From Zhenpiania hominis (GTDB lineage Bacteria > Bacillota > Clostridia > Peptostreptococcales > Anaerovoracaceae), in NCBI RefSeq assembly GCF_014333425.1, contig NZ_JACRYT010000001.1, positions 310,001 through 374,000 on the forward strand: DNA of 64,000 bases, read 5' to 3'. This document shows, one piece after another, positions 51,499 to 59,795 of the stretch. The first letter of the stretch is position 1; each line of letters begins with the position of its first letter. The notes under the pieces are model-generated. The model was not told the origin of the DNA and ran no database searches. It saw only the letters and a list, made by a program, of their open reading frames with translations. A program made the translations under genes and the position numbers.

Positions 51499-51543
51499 AC
51501 TTCTCTTGCTTTTGAGGATATTCAGAGCAGGAGAAGTTTTTTT
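51499..51543 (+). terminator. Terminator of the hrcA-dnaJ operon
   Basis: ACTTCTCTTGCT (51499-51510) pairs with AGCAGGAGAAGT (51526-51537) with one G-T pair, then TTTTTT. Confidence 0.85.
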
Positions 51544-51947
51544 ATGGCAAGTGCGAAGAAGACAGGGGTGCGAACATTGCTGCCTTTCTGAAATCAGAAT
51601 TGCGGATTTTGAAGCGAATTTTCCTATATATTCCATGTTTGGGAATTTAGACCTTAAAAACAGAGAGACGAAGGGAGAATTTTAGGGAAAAATGCAATTA
51701 CGCGTTCCTTTTACCCAAAATGTTCGCGCGTCGCGCACCAAGTCCAGAATTTTTGCCGATGTGTTCGCGCGCCGCGACTTCTGTTCTACAATTTCAGGAA
51801 TTTGTTCGCGCACGAGGGCTTCTCAGTGAACATAAGTCCATGGATAATACCGCCTACTCATCCATCAGCGGCAGCGTACTTTTTTCTATGCGCAAGAAAA
51901 AAGTTATGCTAAAATAGTAGAAAACAGCAGGAAAGGATCGAAATGCT
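51544..51947. other. Intergenic interval ahead of the frl locus
   Basis: About 400 bp without a credible gene. It contains the 41-bp periodic GC-rich repeats (51721-51820), a weak -10-like TAAAAT near 51909, and a symmetric ttttttct ... agaaaaaa stretch near 51880-51902. The frlD promoter must lie here but its -35 is not clear. Confidence 0.5.
51721..51820 (+). repeat. Three GC-rich motifs with exact 41-bp period
   Basis: TGTTCGCGCGTCGCG (51721), TGTTCGCGCGCCGCG (51762) and TGTTCGCGCACGAGG (51803) start exactly 41 bp apart inside an AT-richer region. The first two units also share weaker matches further on (a central gt and an AATTT). Forty-one bases is close to four helical turns, so proteins bound to the repeats would lie on one face of the DNA. 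Confidence 0.6.
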
Positions 51948-52799
51948 ATGCGAGTAATTGGAATCGGAGATAACGTGGTGGATCGTTATACCAACAAGCG
52001 AATTATGTTTCCGGGAGGAAACGCGGTGAATTTTGCCGCGTACGCTGCTCAGTGCGGAGCGGACTCAGCCTATCTGGGTATCATAGCAGATGATAAAGAA
52101 GGACGTCTGGTGCGGGACTCTCTCATTGAAACAGGGGTCGATGTTTCAAAATCCCCTCTCAAAACAGGGCTTGCGACAGAACGGTGCGATGTGATTTTAA
52201 AAGATGGAGATAGAGTGTTTACCGGATGCAGCTATGGAGAGGGAGAATATCGGACCTTGACTTTATCAGAAGAAAATCTGCGATATCTGGAACGGTTTGA
52301 TGTAATTCACTGCGGATGTTACGCGTCCATGGAAGATGAGATAAAAAAACTGCAAGATTTGCGGGCGGTTCGAACGTATGACTTTTCATCTGAGGAAGAA
52401 TACCGTACAGAGGATTATTTGGAAAAGGTCTGCCCTTATATTGATATTGCTCTCTTTTCCGCGGAAGAGATGACGGAACAGCAAACGGAAAAACTGCGAA
52501 AGCAGGTAATCCGGCTGGGAACAAAACTGGTACTGATTACAAATGGCACGAAGGGGCAGAAGCTGTGGGATGGAAGCCGTGAATATTCGGGAAAAGTAAA
52601 ACTGGTGGAACCGGTAGATACCATGGGAGCAGGGGACTCCTTTTTTACCGCTTTTGTAATTTCCATGGTCAAATCCGGTTATGATAGAGAAAAAGCGGTT
52701 ACAGTAGAAATGACAGACCGGGCCTTTTCAGAAGCGGCAGATTTTTCCGCACGGACATGTCTTGTGGAAGGAGCGTTCGGCTTTGGAACCTCATATTAA
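51948..52799 (+). CDS. frlD: PfkB-family sugar kinase, probable fructoselysine 6-kinase
   Basis: A 283-residue ribokinase-type kinase. It starts RVIGIGDNVVDRYTNKRIMF, with PGGNAVNFAAYAAQCGADSAYLG, both close to FrlD of E. coli and Bacillus. It continues with the family-like FDVIHCGCYASMEDEIKKL and the C-terminal anion hole DTMGAGDSFFTAFV. FrlD phosphorylates fructoselysine at the 6-position. The presence of an FrlB-like deglycase beyond the mobile element supports this. Its last 17 bases overlap the first GntR gene. Confidence 0.85.
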   Translation: MRVIGIGDNVVDRYTNKRIMFPGGNAVNFAAYAAQCGADSAYLGIIADDKEGRLVRDSLIETGVDVSKSPLKTGLATERCDVILKDGDRVFTGCSYGEGEYRTLTLSEENLRYLERFDVIHCGCYASMEDEIKKLQDLRAVRTYDFSSEEEYRTEDYLEKVCPYIDIALFSAEEMTEQQTEKLRKQVIRLGTKLVLITNGTKGQKLWDGSREYSGKVKLVEPVDTMGAGDSFFTAFVISMVKSGYDREKAVTVEMTDRAFSEAADFSARTCLVEGAFGFGTSY

Positions 52800-53553
52800 T
52801 CCGATAAAGAAAAAAAGAGTGTTGACAAAGGATGTTTTGCTGGCGAAAGAGATGGAATATATGTTGGAATCAGAGCATTATACGGAAGGCATGCGGCTGC
52901 CTTCGGAACGGGAAATGGCCTCTGCGTTTGGCGTTCAGAGAGGGACAGTCCGAAGCGCGCTGCAAATCCTTCTGGATAAAGGTATGATTCTGGCAAAGCC
53001 GCGGGCGGGCTATTTTGTAGCGCCAAGGAGAGTGGATTTCAATCTCAACGCTTATGACTCCAGAAAGTCTGTAATCGAACAGATGGGAAAAACCACCTAT
53101 GTAAAGCTTCTTACTTTTGAGAAGATTTCCGTGTCAGAAAAAATGGCGGAAAAGACAACATTGGAAGAAGACTCTCAGGTATACCGTATCATGCGCCTGC
53201 GTTTTGCCAGTGGTCTTCCTATGGCGTTGGAACGGACCCATATCCGGTGCGATCTGGTTCCGGGCCTGACAGAGGAGGATGTACACAACAAATCCATTTA
53301 CGCGGCATTGAGGCAGAAATATAAAATACATATCGCCAGATCGGAAGAAAAAGTAACAGCTGTATACGCAAACGGGCTTGAGTCCGAACTGCTTAATACA
53401 ACGCGTTTCCGGCCGCTTATGAGGTATGAAGGCATAGTATATGACAGCGAGGAACGGCTGATTGAATATTTTGATGATATCATTCTGAAGGAGAAAGTAC
53501 AGTTTATCAGCGATGCAGTGCATGGCGGCGGGAAAACACATATGGGAAGATAG
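52783..53553 (+). CDS. GntR/UTRA-family regulator, FrlR-like (first)
   Basis: A 256-residue regulator with an N-terminal GntR winged helix (YTEGMRLPSEREMASAFGVQRGTVRSALQILLDKG) and a C-terminal UTRA ligand domain (QVYRIMRLRFASGLPMALERTHI, LIEYFDDIILKEKVQF). The TTG at 52783 has AAGGAG 9 bases upstream and overlaps frlD. Probably the repressor of the frl genes, with a phosphorylated Amadori compound as ligand by analogy with FrlR. Confidence 0.85.
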   Translation: MEPHINPIKKKRVLTKDVLLAKEMEYMLESEHYTEGMRLPSEREMASAFGVQRGTVRSALQILLDKGMILAKPRAGYFVAPRRVDFNLNAYDSRKSVIEQMGKTTYVKLLTFEKISVSEKMAEKTTLEEDSQVYRIMRLRFASGLPMALERTHIRCDLVPGLTEEDVHNKSIYAALRQKYKIHIARSEEKVTAVYANGLESELLNTTRFRPLMRYEGIVYDSEERLIEYFDDIILKEKVQFISDAVHGGGKTHMGR

Positions 53554-53557
53554 AAGA

Positions 53558-54301
53558 ATGAAAAAGAAACCAACACGCGGAGGAGACAGCCATTCCCTCC
53601 GGATTCGTAAACGGATTATCCGGAAAATCGAACGGGGTGAATACCTGCCGGGAGAAAAGTTGGCCGGTGAACGGGAACTGGCAAAACAGTATGATGTTAC
53701 CCGCAGGACCGTGCAGTATGCTCTGGACGAACTGGCAAAAAAAGGATATCTGGAGCGAAGACAGGGAAGCGGCACCTTTGTCAGAAAGAACATCGTTAAT
53801 AAGATGGATCTAAACTATATTTCTGAGCGGGGAAACGCGGGGATCACCGCAATTGTAAAAAACCATGGAGCTAAGATATCTAACAAAATCCTTACAAGGG
53901 GAATTGTATCCGGAAAATTTTTTTCCTGCAGATTAGATCTGCCGGAAGGCGCGCCTGTTTATGCGCTGCACCGAATTCGTTATGGAAACGATGAGCCCAT
54001 TGCCGTAGAGTATACCTATGTTCCGGCTCAGCTTTTTCCGGATATTGATGATATTGATTTTGAAAAAGTTTCTCTTTACGATTATATGGATTCAGAGACG
54101 CGTATGCCGAAAAAGTTCATTCAGAAGCTGCAGATTATTGAAGCGACAGAAAAAGAAAGAAATTATTTGGAACTGAACAAGAAAGAGCCGGTCTACTACT
54201 TTGAATTTATAGGTTATGATGAGACAGGAGTGATTGTGGAATACACAGAAAGCTACACTCGCTGCGACAAATTCGAATATAAATTTGACGCGAAGGCCTG
54301 A
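53558..54301 (+). CDS. GntR/UTRA-family regulator (second)
   Basis: A 247-residue regulator following the first by 4 bases. The GntR domain is GEYLPGEKLAGERELAKQYDVTRRTVQYALDELAKKGYLERRQGSGTF, and the UTRA domain includes GAPVYALHRIRYGNDEPIAVEYTYVP and ends VIVEYTESYTRCDKFEYKF. It is diverged from the first, so the pair is not a recent duplication. Two UTRA regulators in tandem may respond to two substrates or control separate halves of the locus. The mobile element lies directly downstream. Confidence 0.85.
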   Translation: MKKKPTRGGDSHSLRIRKRIIRKIERGEYLPGEKLAGERELAKQYDVTRRTVQYALDELAKKGYLERRQGSGTFVRKNIVNKMDLNYISERGNAGITAIVKNHGAKISNKILTRGIVSGKFFSCRLDLPEGAPVYALHRIRYGNDEPIAVEYTYVPAQLFPDIDDIDFEKVSLYDYMDSETRMPKKFIQKLQIIEATEKERNYLELNKKEPVYYFEFIGYDETGVIVEYTESYTRCDKFEYKFDAKA

Positions 54302-54757
54302 ATTAATTTCAAATTGGTATAATTAAAAAAAGATTGAAATTTCATAAAAAAATAAGAGTTTTAAAACGTATCCATTGATTGGTATAGTAAAAACCTACAA
54401 ATGAAACGTTTTTTCTTTTCCCGAAAAACTTGTTTTTCCCTGAAAATTTGCTATTCTTATGTTAAGGAATTGTTAAGAAATTCGTTAAAAAAATAATAAT
54501 TTGAAAACCATAAAATTATGAGTGATTATTGCTCTCCATAGGTTATCAATAAAATCTTCCAAAAGCCTTGAATATAAAGGATTTTTCGCACTCTGCTCGC
54601 CTTATCCCTTTATATGATTTCACACAAGTTTACTCTTTCCCTGACTGCTTATAAGGGCAAAATCAAGGGCAAGAAAATCTCATGACAAGATATAACAGAA
54701 TGTGGCAATCGGAGAACTGTGGCATATGTGCGAATATATTATACTGGAGGATTTTTT
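54302..54757. other. AT-rich non-coding junction containing the left end of the mobile element
   Basis: About 450 bp with no gene. The first 200 bp are AT-rich with runs of A and T, a plausible target for a Tn916-type integrase. The left copy of the imperfect direct repeat lies at 54652-54669. The exact junction is not visible. Confidence 0.5.
54652..54669 (+). repeat. Imperfect direct repeat, left copy (possible element end)
   Basis: TAAGGGCAAAATCAAGGG matches 17 of 18 bases of 61894-61911. CTTTCCCT also precedes both copies (17 and 20 bases before). It may be an end or att-linked sequence of the element. Confidence 0.5.
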
Positions 54758-55135
54758 ATGGACAAGTACATTTATGATGAAAGCAATGGTCTTTGGTATG
54801 AACTGCAAGGAGATTATTATATCCCTTGCCTTGTTTTACCAGCCGAAGAAGAACAGCCAGTCGGTTTGTGGGGACAGCGACACTTACACTATCTCAAAGA
54901 GTACCGCAGAGGTACATATATCAATCTTCTTACAAGCGGCAGGCTCAACGCCTACCTTGTGAAGATTGATAAACAGGCACAGGAACGCTTTGAAAGGCTC
55001 ATTGAGGGCATGAAACGGACACAGGGTATTACTGAACAGTTAAAGGCTGAAAACGGTTTTGAATGGATAAGAAGAATAAATAACATACTGGCATGTGCGT
55101 GGGAGATTGTGAACGAAGAAATCATCTTTGCATAA
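54758..55135 (+). CDS. TnpV-family transposon-encoded protein
   Basis: A 125-residue protein containing LWYELQGDYYIPCLVLPAEE, GLWGQRHLHYLKEYRRGTYINLLTSGRLNAYLVKID and QGITEQLKAENGFEWIRRINN, which are the conserved blocks of TnpV proteins found in clostridial mobile elements such as Tn4451. Its function is not established. The ATG at 54758 has GGAGG 7 bases upstream. It marks the left side of the element and is followed by a strong hairpin. Confidence 0.85.
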   Translation: MDKYIYDESNGLWYELQGDYYIPCLVLPAEEEQPVGLWGQRHLHYLKEYRRGTYINLLTSGRLNAYLVKIDKQAQERFERLIEGMKRTQGITEQLKAENGFEWIRRINNILACAWEIVNEEIIFA

Positions 55136-55141
55136 GCAGAC

Positions 55142-55177
55142 AATAAGGCAGCAGGGCGTAATCCCTGTTGCCTTATT
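55142..55177 (+). terminator. Hairpin after tnpV
   Basis: AATAAGGCAGCAGGG (55142-55156) pairs with CCCTGTTGCCTTATT (55163-55177), one G-T pair. The T-run is weak but the stem is long. Confidence 0.7.
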
Positions 55178-55203
55178 GACTTTAAGGGCGGTTTTGATTA
55201 TAA

Positions 55204-55233
55204 TAAATCAACTGATGTAAAACCATTGATTTA
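55204..55233. promoter_or_regulatory. TetR-type operator upstream of the exporter operon
   Basis: TAAATCAA (55204-55211) and TTGATTTA (55226-55233) are perfect 8-bp arms around 14 bp, ending 19 bp before the tetR start codon. Position fits autorepression by the TetR protein. Confidence 0.6.
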
Positions 55234-55252
55234 ATAAAAGGAGAAATAGAAT

Positions 55253-55831
55253 ATGCCACCAAAAGCAAAATTTACAAAAGGAGAAATTATTGAAGCCGCA
55301 TTAAATATTGTCAGAACAGACGGATATGAAGCTTTAACTTCCAGAGCATTGGGAACATACCTCAGCAGTTCGGCAAGGCCGATTTTTACTGTATTCAAAA
55401 ATATGGAGGAAGTTCAGCAGGCTATGATTGAAGCTGCTAAAACTCTGTATAAAGAATATGTCAATAAAGGATTAACAGCGGAACACCCTTTTAAGGGGGT
55501 GGGTACACAATATATTCTCTTCTCTGTTAATGAGTCAAAACTTTTTCAGCTCCTCTTTATGACGGAGCAAAAACAAATTCCCGACTTATCAGGCGTACTT
55601 CCGCTGATAGATGAAAGTTATGAGCAAATTCTATTATCAATTCAAGAAGATTACAAAATTTGCAATTCATCTGCGAAAAAGCTATATCATCATCTTTGGA
55701 TATATACACACGGAATTGCATCGCTTTGTGCCACAAAAATGTGCCGCTTTACAGATGAAGAAATCAGTACAATGATTACTGAGGTATGTATGAGCATTTT
55801 GAAAAAGATAAAGGAAGAAGAAAATAAATAG
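55253..55831 (+). CDS. TetR-family regulator of the element's ABC exporter
   Basis: A 192-residue regulator. The helix-turn-helix is TKGEIIEAALNIVRTDGYEALTSRALGTYLSSSARPIFTVFKNMEE (residues about 7-52); the remainder is the ligand domain. It lies 11 bases before an ABC ATPase gene. AT content is much higher than in the flanking relaxase and integrase genes, so tetR and the exporter pair probably entered the element as a separate cargo block. Confidence 0.9.
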   Translation: MPPKAKFTKGEIIEAALNIVRTDGYEALTSRALGTYLSSSARPIFTVFKNMEEVQQAMIEAAKTLYKEYVNKGLTAEHPFKGVGTQYILFSVNESKLFQLLFMTEQKQIPDLSGVLPLIDESYEQILLSIQEDYKICNSSAKKLYHHLWIYTHGIASLCATKMCRFTDEEISTMITEVCMSILKKIKEEENK

Positions 55832-55842
55832 GAGGAAATTGA

Positions 55843-56757
55843 ATGAGCAATATTATTCAAATCAATAATCTTAACAAGAGTTTTGGAAGTGTAAACGCTG
55901 TTCAGAATTTAAGTTTTCGTGTGAAAAAAGGAGAGTTGTTTGCCTTTCTTGGTATCAATGGGGCAGGAAAATCAACTACAATCAATATTATGTGCGGACA
56001 ACTGTCGAAAGACAGTGGAAGCGTTTTTATTGATAAACACGATTTAGATAAGGATATGGACTATATTAAGCGTGAACTGGGTGTAGTTTTTCAATCATCT
56101 GTCTTGGATTCTGCCCTTTCTGTTTATGATAATTTGGAAAGCCGTGCCGCTTTATATGGCATTACTGGAATGGAGTTTAAGAAACGACTTGAGGAACTGG
56201 CGAAAATATTAGATTTTGAAAACTTATTGAAACGCATCGTTGGTAAATTATCAGGAGGACAACGCCGAAGAATTGATATTGCAAGGGCTTTGTTTCATAA
56301 GCCTAAAATCCTTATTCTTGATGAGCCGACAACAGGGCTTGATCCGCAGACACGCCGACTTATTTGGGATGTTATATCAAGTTTTCGCAAAGATGAAAAT
56401 ATGACTGTATTTTTAACTACGCACTATATGGAAGAAGCTGCGGAAGCTGATTATGTTGTAATCATTGATGATGGGAAAATATCCGCAGAGGGTACTCCGC
56501 TTGAATTAAAAAATATTTATACTGGGGATTACATCACAATTTATGATGTAGATGAAAAGGATATTAAAGCACTTGATGTGGAATATGAGCAAATCCGAAA
56601 CGGTTATCGCCTTTCTGTACCGAATACAAAGGCTGCAACTGAATTGATTATTCGTAATCCGCAGTTGTTTAATGATTACGAAATAACAAAAGGAAAAATG
56701 GACGATGTTTTTCTTGCTGTTACGGGCAAAACATTGGTGGGAGGTGCAGAAAAATGA
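55843..56757 (+). CDS. ABC-2 type exporter ATP-binding protein (element cargo)
   Basis: A 304-residue ATPase. Walker A is GINGAGKST (about residue 38), the Q-loop region is GVVFQSSVLDSALSVYDN, the signature is LSGGQRRRIDIARAL, Walker B is ILILDEPTTGLDPQTR and the H-loop LTTHYMEEAAEAD. The pattern fits DrrA-like drug exporters. The C-terminal 80 residues are the usual extension. The ATG follows GGAGG and the gene overlaps its permease by 4 bases. Likely exports an antibiotic or peptide; the drug is not known. Confidence 0.92.
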   Translation: MSNIIQINNLNKSFGSVNAVQNLSFRVKKGELFAFLGINGAGKSTTINIMCGQLSKDSGSVFIDKHDLDKDMDYIKRELGVVFQSSVLDSALSVYDNLESRAALYGITGMEFKKRLEELAKILDFENLLKRIVGKLSGGQRRRIDIARALFHKPKILILDEPTTGLDPQTRRLIWDVISSFRKDENMTVFLTTHYMEEAAEADYVVIIDDGKISAEGTPLELKNIYTGDYITIYDVDEKDIKALDVEYEQIRNGYRLSVPNTKAATELIIRNPQLFNDYEITKGKMDDVFLAVTGKTLVGGAEK

Positions 56758-57650
56758 GTATGGCTTTCATTCTTATCAAAAGAAATATCAAATTGTTTTT
56801 CAAAGATAAGGGAATGTTCTTTACCTCTTTGATAACGCCTGCTATATTGCTTGTACTTTATGTGACTTTTCTTGGGAATGTGTATCGGGATAGTTTTACA
56901 TCTAATTTACCTAATTCATTAAAACTATCAGAAAGCATAATAGAGGGACTGGTAGGCGGTCAACTTATCTCATCTATTCTTGCTGTTTCGTGTGTAACGG
57001 TTGCTTTTTGTTCTAATTTTTTAATGGTGCAAGATAAAGCAAATGGTACGATAAGAGATTTAAGAATATCTCCTGTGAAGTCAGCTACACTTTCGCTGAG
57101 TTATTATGTTGCAACCTTGCTTTCGACACTTATTATTTGCTTTGCTGCAACGGGTATCTGTCTTACTTATGTGGCTATTGTCGGTTGGTATATGTCACTC
57201 GCAGATATATTCTTTTTGTTTCTTGATATTTTACTCCTTGTTTTGTTTGGAACAGCATTATCTTCGATTATTAATTTTTTCTTGTCAACACAAGGACAAA
57301 TTTCAGCGGTAGGCACAATCATCAGTGCGGGATATGGTTTCATTTGTGGTGCATATATGCCTATTTCTTCATTTGGAGAAGGGCTGCAAAAAATAATCTC
57401 ATTTTTGCCGGGAACTTATGGTACATCACTTATCCGAAATCATACAATGCAAGGGGCACTTGTCGAAATGCAAAATCAAGGTATTCCAACAGAGGTTATT
57501 GAAAAACTAAAAGATTCCCTTGATTGCAATCTTTATTTTTTCGGAAGTCAAGTAAATATGGGAACGATGTATATGATACTTGGAATCACTATTTTGGTGT
57601 TGATTGGAATTTATATTTTGTTAAACAAATCAAAAAAATATAACTGTTAA
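56754..57650 (+). CDS. ABC-2 type exporter permease (element cargo)
   Basis: A 298-residue membrane protein with six segments (for example FTSLITPAILLVLYVTFLG, LLSTLIICFAATGICLTYVAIVGW and a last helix YMILGITILVLIGIYILL). The region VQDKANGTIRDLRISPVKS before the third helix matches ABC-2 exporters of the DrrB type. It overlaps the ATPase gene in an ATGA arrangement and is followed by a terminator. Confidence 0.9.
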   Translation: MSMAFILIKRNIKLFFKDKGMFFTSLITPAILLVLYVTFLGNVYRDSFTSNLPNSLKLSESIIEGLVGGQLISSILAVSCVTVAFCSNFLMVQDKANGTIRDLRISPVKSATLSLSYYVATLLSTLIICFAATGICLTYVAIVGWYMSLADIFFLFLDILLLVLFGTALSSIINFFLSTQGQISAVGTIISAGYGFICGAYMPISSFGEGLQKIISFLPGTYGTSLIRNHTMQGALVEMQNQGIPTEVIEKLKDSLDCNLYFFGSQVNMGTMYMILGITILVLIGIYILLNKSKKYNC

Positions 57651-57676
57651 TTTTGTAGCTGAAAATGATTATGTAT

Positions 57677-57713
57677 GCCGCCGCTATGGGTAACACCATA
57701 ACGGCGGTTTTTC
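57677..57713 (+). terminator. Terminator of the tetR-ABC exporter operon
   Basis: CCGCCGCTATGG (57678-57689) pairs with CCATAACGGCGG (57696-57707), one G-T pair, then TTTTT. Confidence 0.85.
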
Positions 57714-57718
57714 AATGC

Positions 57719-59152
57719 CTATCGGCTATCTCTGTCAATGGATTTTTTACGCTGTTTTTGCGGTGGTTGCTGCTTGTTGCGTTCCTGTATCTCACGCAGA
57801 TGTTTTAACACGCTCTCCCGTTGGGGCAGCGCTGTCTGTTCTTTTTCGGCTGGTCTGCGGTTCTCCCTGACCTTGCGCTCCCATTCGGCAAGCTCCCGGT
57901 TGTAGTTCTCTACCACAGCCTCCGCCTTGCGGTAGGTCGCCATGAACGCCCGTACATCGGGATAGCCGTCCTCTTTTAAGATTTCAGGCAGTGCTTCCAG
58001 CATGGCGGAAATGTTTTCTTCCGTCCGCCGGATTTTTGCTTCCAGCTCTTTCCGCTCCCTGCCTTTGAAGATACCCTTTGTTTCAGCAAGCTGCGATTTC
58101 AGCCTGGGGACTTCCTCCTGCAAGCTGCGGATTTCCCTTGCCCTGTCCTGCACCCGTATCATCAGCTTCTGCATGGCGCCAAACTCCGCCATATCCAGAT
58201 TGAGCACCGGCTTGGGCGGCAGCTCCGTCTGGCGTATCAGGTTCTGCAAAAACTCTTTCGCTTTGCTAACGATACTGCGGAACAGGTTAGGCAGCCAGCC
58301 CTTGCTTTTGATAGACTGGCTCGTTTTTTCGTGTATCTCCGTCCGTTTGATTTCTAAAATCTTTGCCTCCTCTATCCCCGATAAAAGCGCCATATCCGCC
58401 GTCCTGTTCCACTCCTGCCTTGCGGCGTTGTCCGCTTCTATCTCGGCGGCTTTGGGATTGTTCTTGCCGATCTTTTTGGTCGGCAAGTAGATACTGTCGG
58501 GATTGAACACCCGTAAATGCTGCTCAGGATCGGCGATATGCCGGTTGATAAGGTCGGTGTAATTTCTCTTGACTTCCTCTAAAAACGGCTCGCTTTTGAA
58601 ACGCCCGTCCTTTACCGTAAAAAGGTGCTGTTCGTAAACGCCGCCTTTCGGGATAACGGTGCAGCCCTTCCGTATCTGCCCGTCCTCCCCTGTGATTTCT
58701 TTTTTGGTGCGTACCCGTTTGCCCGTTTCGTCAAAGAATACGCTGCGGGTTGCAATCTTAACCTCCGGCTCGGCAAGCAGCCGCCGTTCGCTGAAGATAA
58801 GGTGGATGTGGTAATTGGTCTTTCGCTTGTTGTGATGGAGCGCCGACACGCATTCCACATCATACCGCCTGCGGAATTCCTCCGTGAAATCTTCCAGTAC
58901 CTGCGACGGCTCGTATTGCGTGTAGGCTTCGGGGAGGGCGATAATCAGCTCCCTTGCTTCGATACACTTCCCCTCTGCGCCGCTTCTCTGAAACTCCTGC
59001 TGGCTTTCCCTTGCGAGGCTGCTCCAAAAGGAATGGTCTGCGGTGCGGTAAACCGCATAGAGGTTTTCTTGCTTGGCGTGGCTTGTGATATACGATATTC
59101 TTCCCCTGACATTGGACAGCTTTGACATCTGAATAAAGCTGTGGCGTGTCAT
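57719..59152 (-). CDS. MobA/MobL-family relaxase
   Basis: A 477-residue mobilisation protein that nicks DNA at oriT. The N-terminal relaxase domain shows RGRISYITSHAKQENLYAVY, LIIALPEAYTQYEPSQVLED and the metal-binding HHNKRKTNYHIHLIFSERR with the three-His motif. The C-terminal half is helical and charged, with coiled-coil segments (REIRSLQEEVPRLKSQLAE). It is GC-richer than the exporter genes. No coupling protein or secretion genes accompany it, so the element is mobilizable, not self-transmissible. Confidence 0.9.
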   Translation of the reverse strand: MTRHSFIQMSKLSNVRGRISYITSHAKQENLYAVYRTADHSFWSSLARESQQEFQRSGAEGKCIEARELIIALPEAYTQYEPSQVLEDFTEEFRRRYDVECVSALHHNKRKTNYHIHLIFSERRLLAEPEVKIATRSVFFDETGKRVRTKKEITGEDGQIRKGCTVIPKGGVYEQHLFTVKDGRFKSEPFLEEVKRNYTDLINRHIADPEQHLRVFNPDSIYLPTKKIGKNNPKAAEIEADNAARQEWNRTADMALLSGIEEAKILEIKRTEIHEKTSQSIKSKGWLPNLFRSIVSKAKEFLQNLIRQTELPPKPVLNLDMAEFGAMQKLMIRVQDRAREIRSLQEEVPRLKSQLAETKGIFKGRERKELEAKIRRTEENISAMLEALPEILKEDGYPDVRAFMATYRKAEAVVENYNRELAEWERKVRENRRPAEKEQTALPQRESVLKHLREIQERNKQQPPQKQRKKSIDRDSR

Positions 59153-59240
59153 ACATCATCTCCGTTTCTGTTTGGTAAAATGCCTGTCTCATTTTGCAAC
59201 CGGCTTGCCGGCTGCGGCTGTTCCGATAAGGAGCAGCCAA

Positions 59241-59263
59241 AGAAAATTGCGCCGCAATTTTCT
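59241..59263. repeat. 23-bp near-perfect palindrome upstream of the relaxase
   Basis: AGAAAATTGCG (59241-59251), one base, CGCAATTTTCT (59253-59263). It may be a hairpin in the relaxase leader or part of the oriT region. Confidence 0.6.
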
Positions 59264-59316
59264 CTGTATCACAGCGGCGGCAGCCCTGCAAGCGGTGATA
59301 CAGGCTCCCCGCAGGG

Positions 59317-59367
59317 GCGAAATACCCGGAGTACAAACCGCAGGTTTGTGCGAGGGGTGTATTTCGC
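59317..59367. other. Candidate oriT: nested inverted repeats upstream of the relaxase
   Basis: Outer arms GCGAAATAC (59317-59325) and GTATTTCGC (59359-59367), inner arms ACAAACC (59333-59339) and GGTTTGT (59343-59349), with CCCGG and GAGGGG between. It lies 165 bp upstream of the relaxase start, between relaxase and xis. The structure resembles oriT of MobA/MobL systems; the nick site cannot be assigned. Confidence 0.55.
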
Positions 59368-59397
59368 TCTCAAACGCCGAGGGCTTTGAGAAAGTGG

Positions 59398-59613
59398 TTA
59401 CTCCACCTTTCGGACATCGTCGGGCTTCAGAAGATTCCTCCCCTGATTGACGGTCATAAACCGCTCCAGCGTGTCCCTGCGGATAATGGTCTTGCGCCCG
59501 ACCTTCAGCACGGGCAGCTTCCCCCAGTCCACCAGCTTCCGCATGGTGTTCCTGCCGATCCCCGTACATTCCGCCGCTTCCTCTATGGTAAATCCCATTT
59601 TGACTGTGTCCAT
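59398..59613 (-). CDS. xis: Excisionase-type helix-turn-helix protein
   Basis: A 71-residue protein with the MerR-like excisionase fold: GFTIEEAAECTGIGRNTMRKLVDWG followed by LPVLKVGRKTIIRRDTLERFM. This is the standard small DNA-binding Xis partner of Tn916-family integrases, directing excision over integration. The ATG at 59613 has GGAGG 6 bases upstream. Transcribed toward the relaxase, divergent from the HTH regulator. Confidence 0.88.
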   Translation of the reverse strand: MDTVKMGFTIEEAAECTGIGRNTMRKLVDWGKLPVLKVGRKTIIRRDTLERFMTVNQGRNLLKPDDVRKVE

Positions 59614-59795
59614 TCTCTCGACCTCCTTCCAAAATACTCATTCTGCAACTTCTACATTGTTATTATACTTACTTTGCTATCGCTTGTCAACTCGTATTAA
59701 GCCCATTCAATAAATTTTTACAAAGAAATATGCAAAACAGGGTTGCAAATTCAACTCGCTTATGCTATGATAGTACTCGTTAGGAGGTGAAAGCC

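Noticed and set aside
51721..51820. Possible CRISPR-like array
   Set aside because: Only three degenerate units with short similarity, no conserved full repeat and no cas genes.
51720..51917. 65-codon frame starting in the 41-bp repeats
   Set aside because: No ribosome site; arginine-rich composition is explained by the CG-rich repeats.
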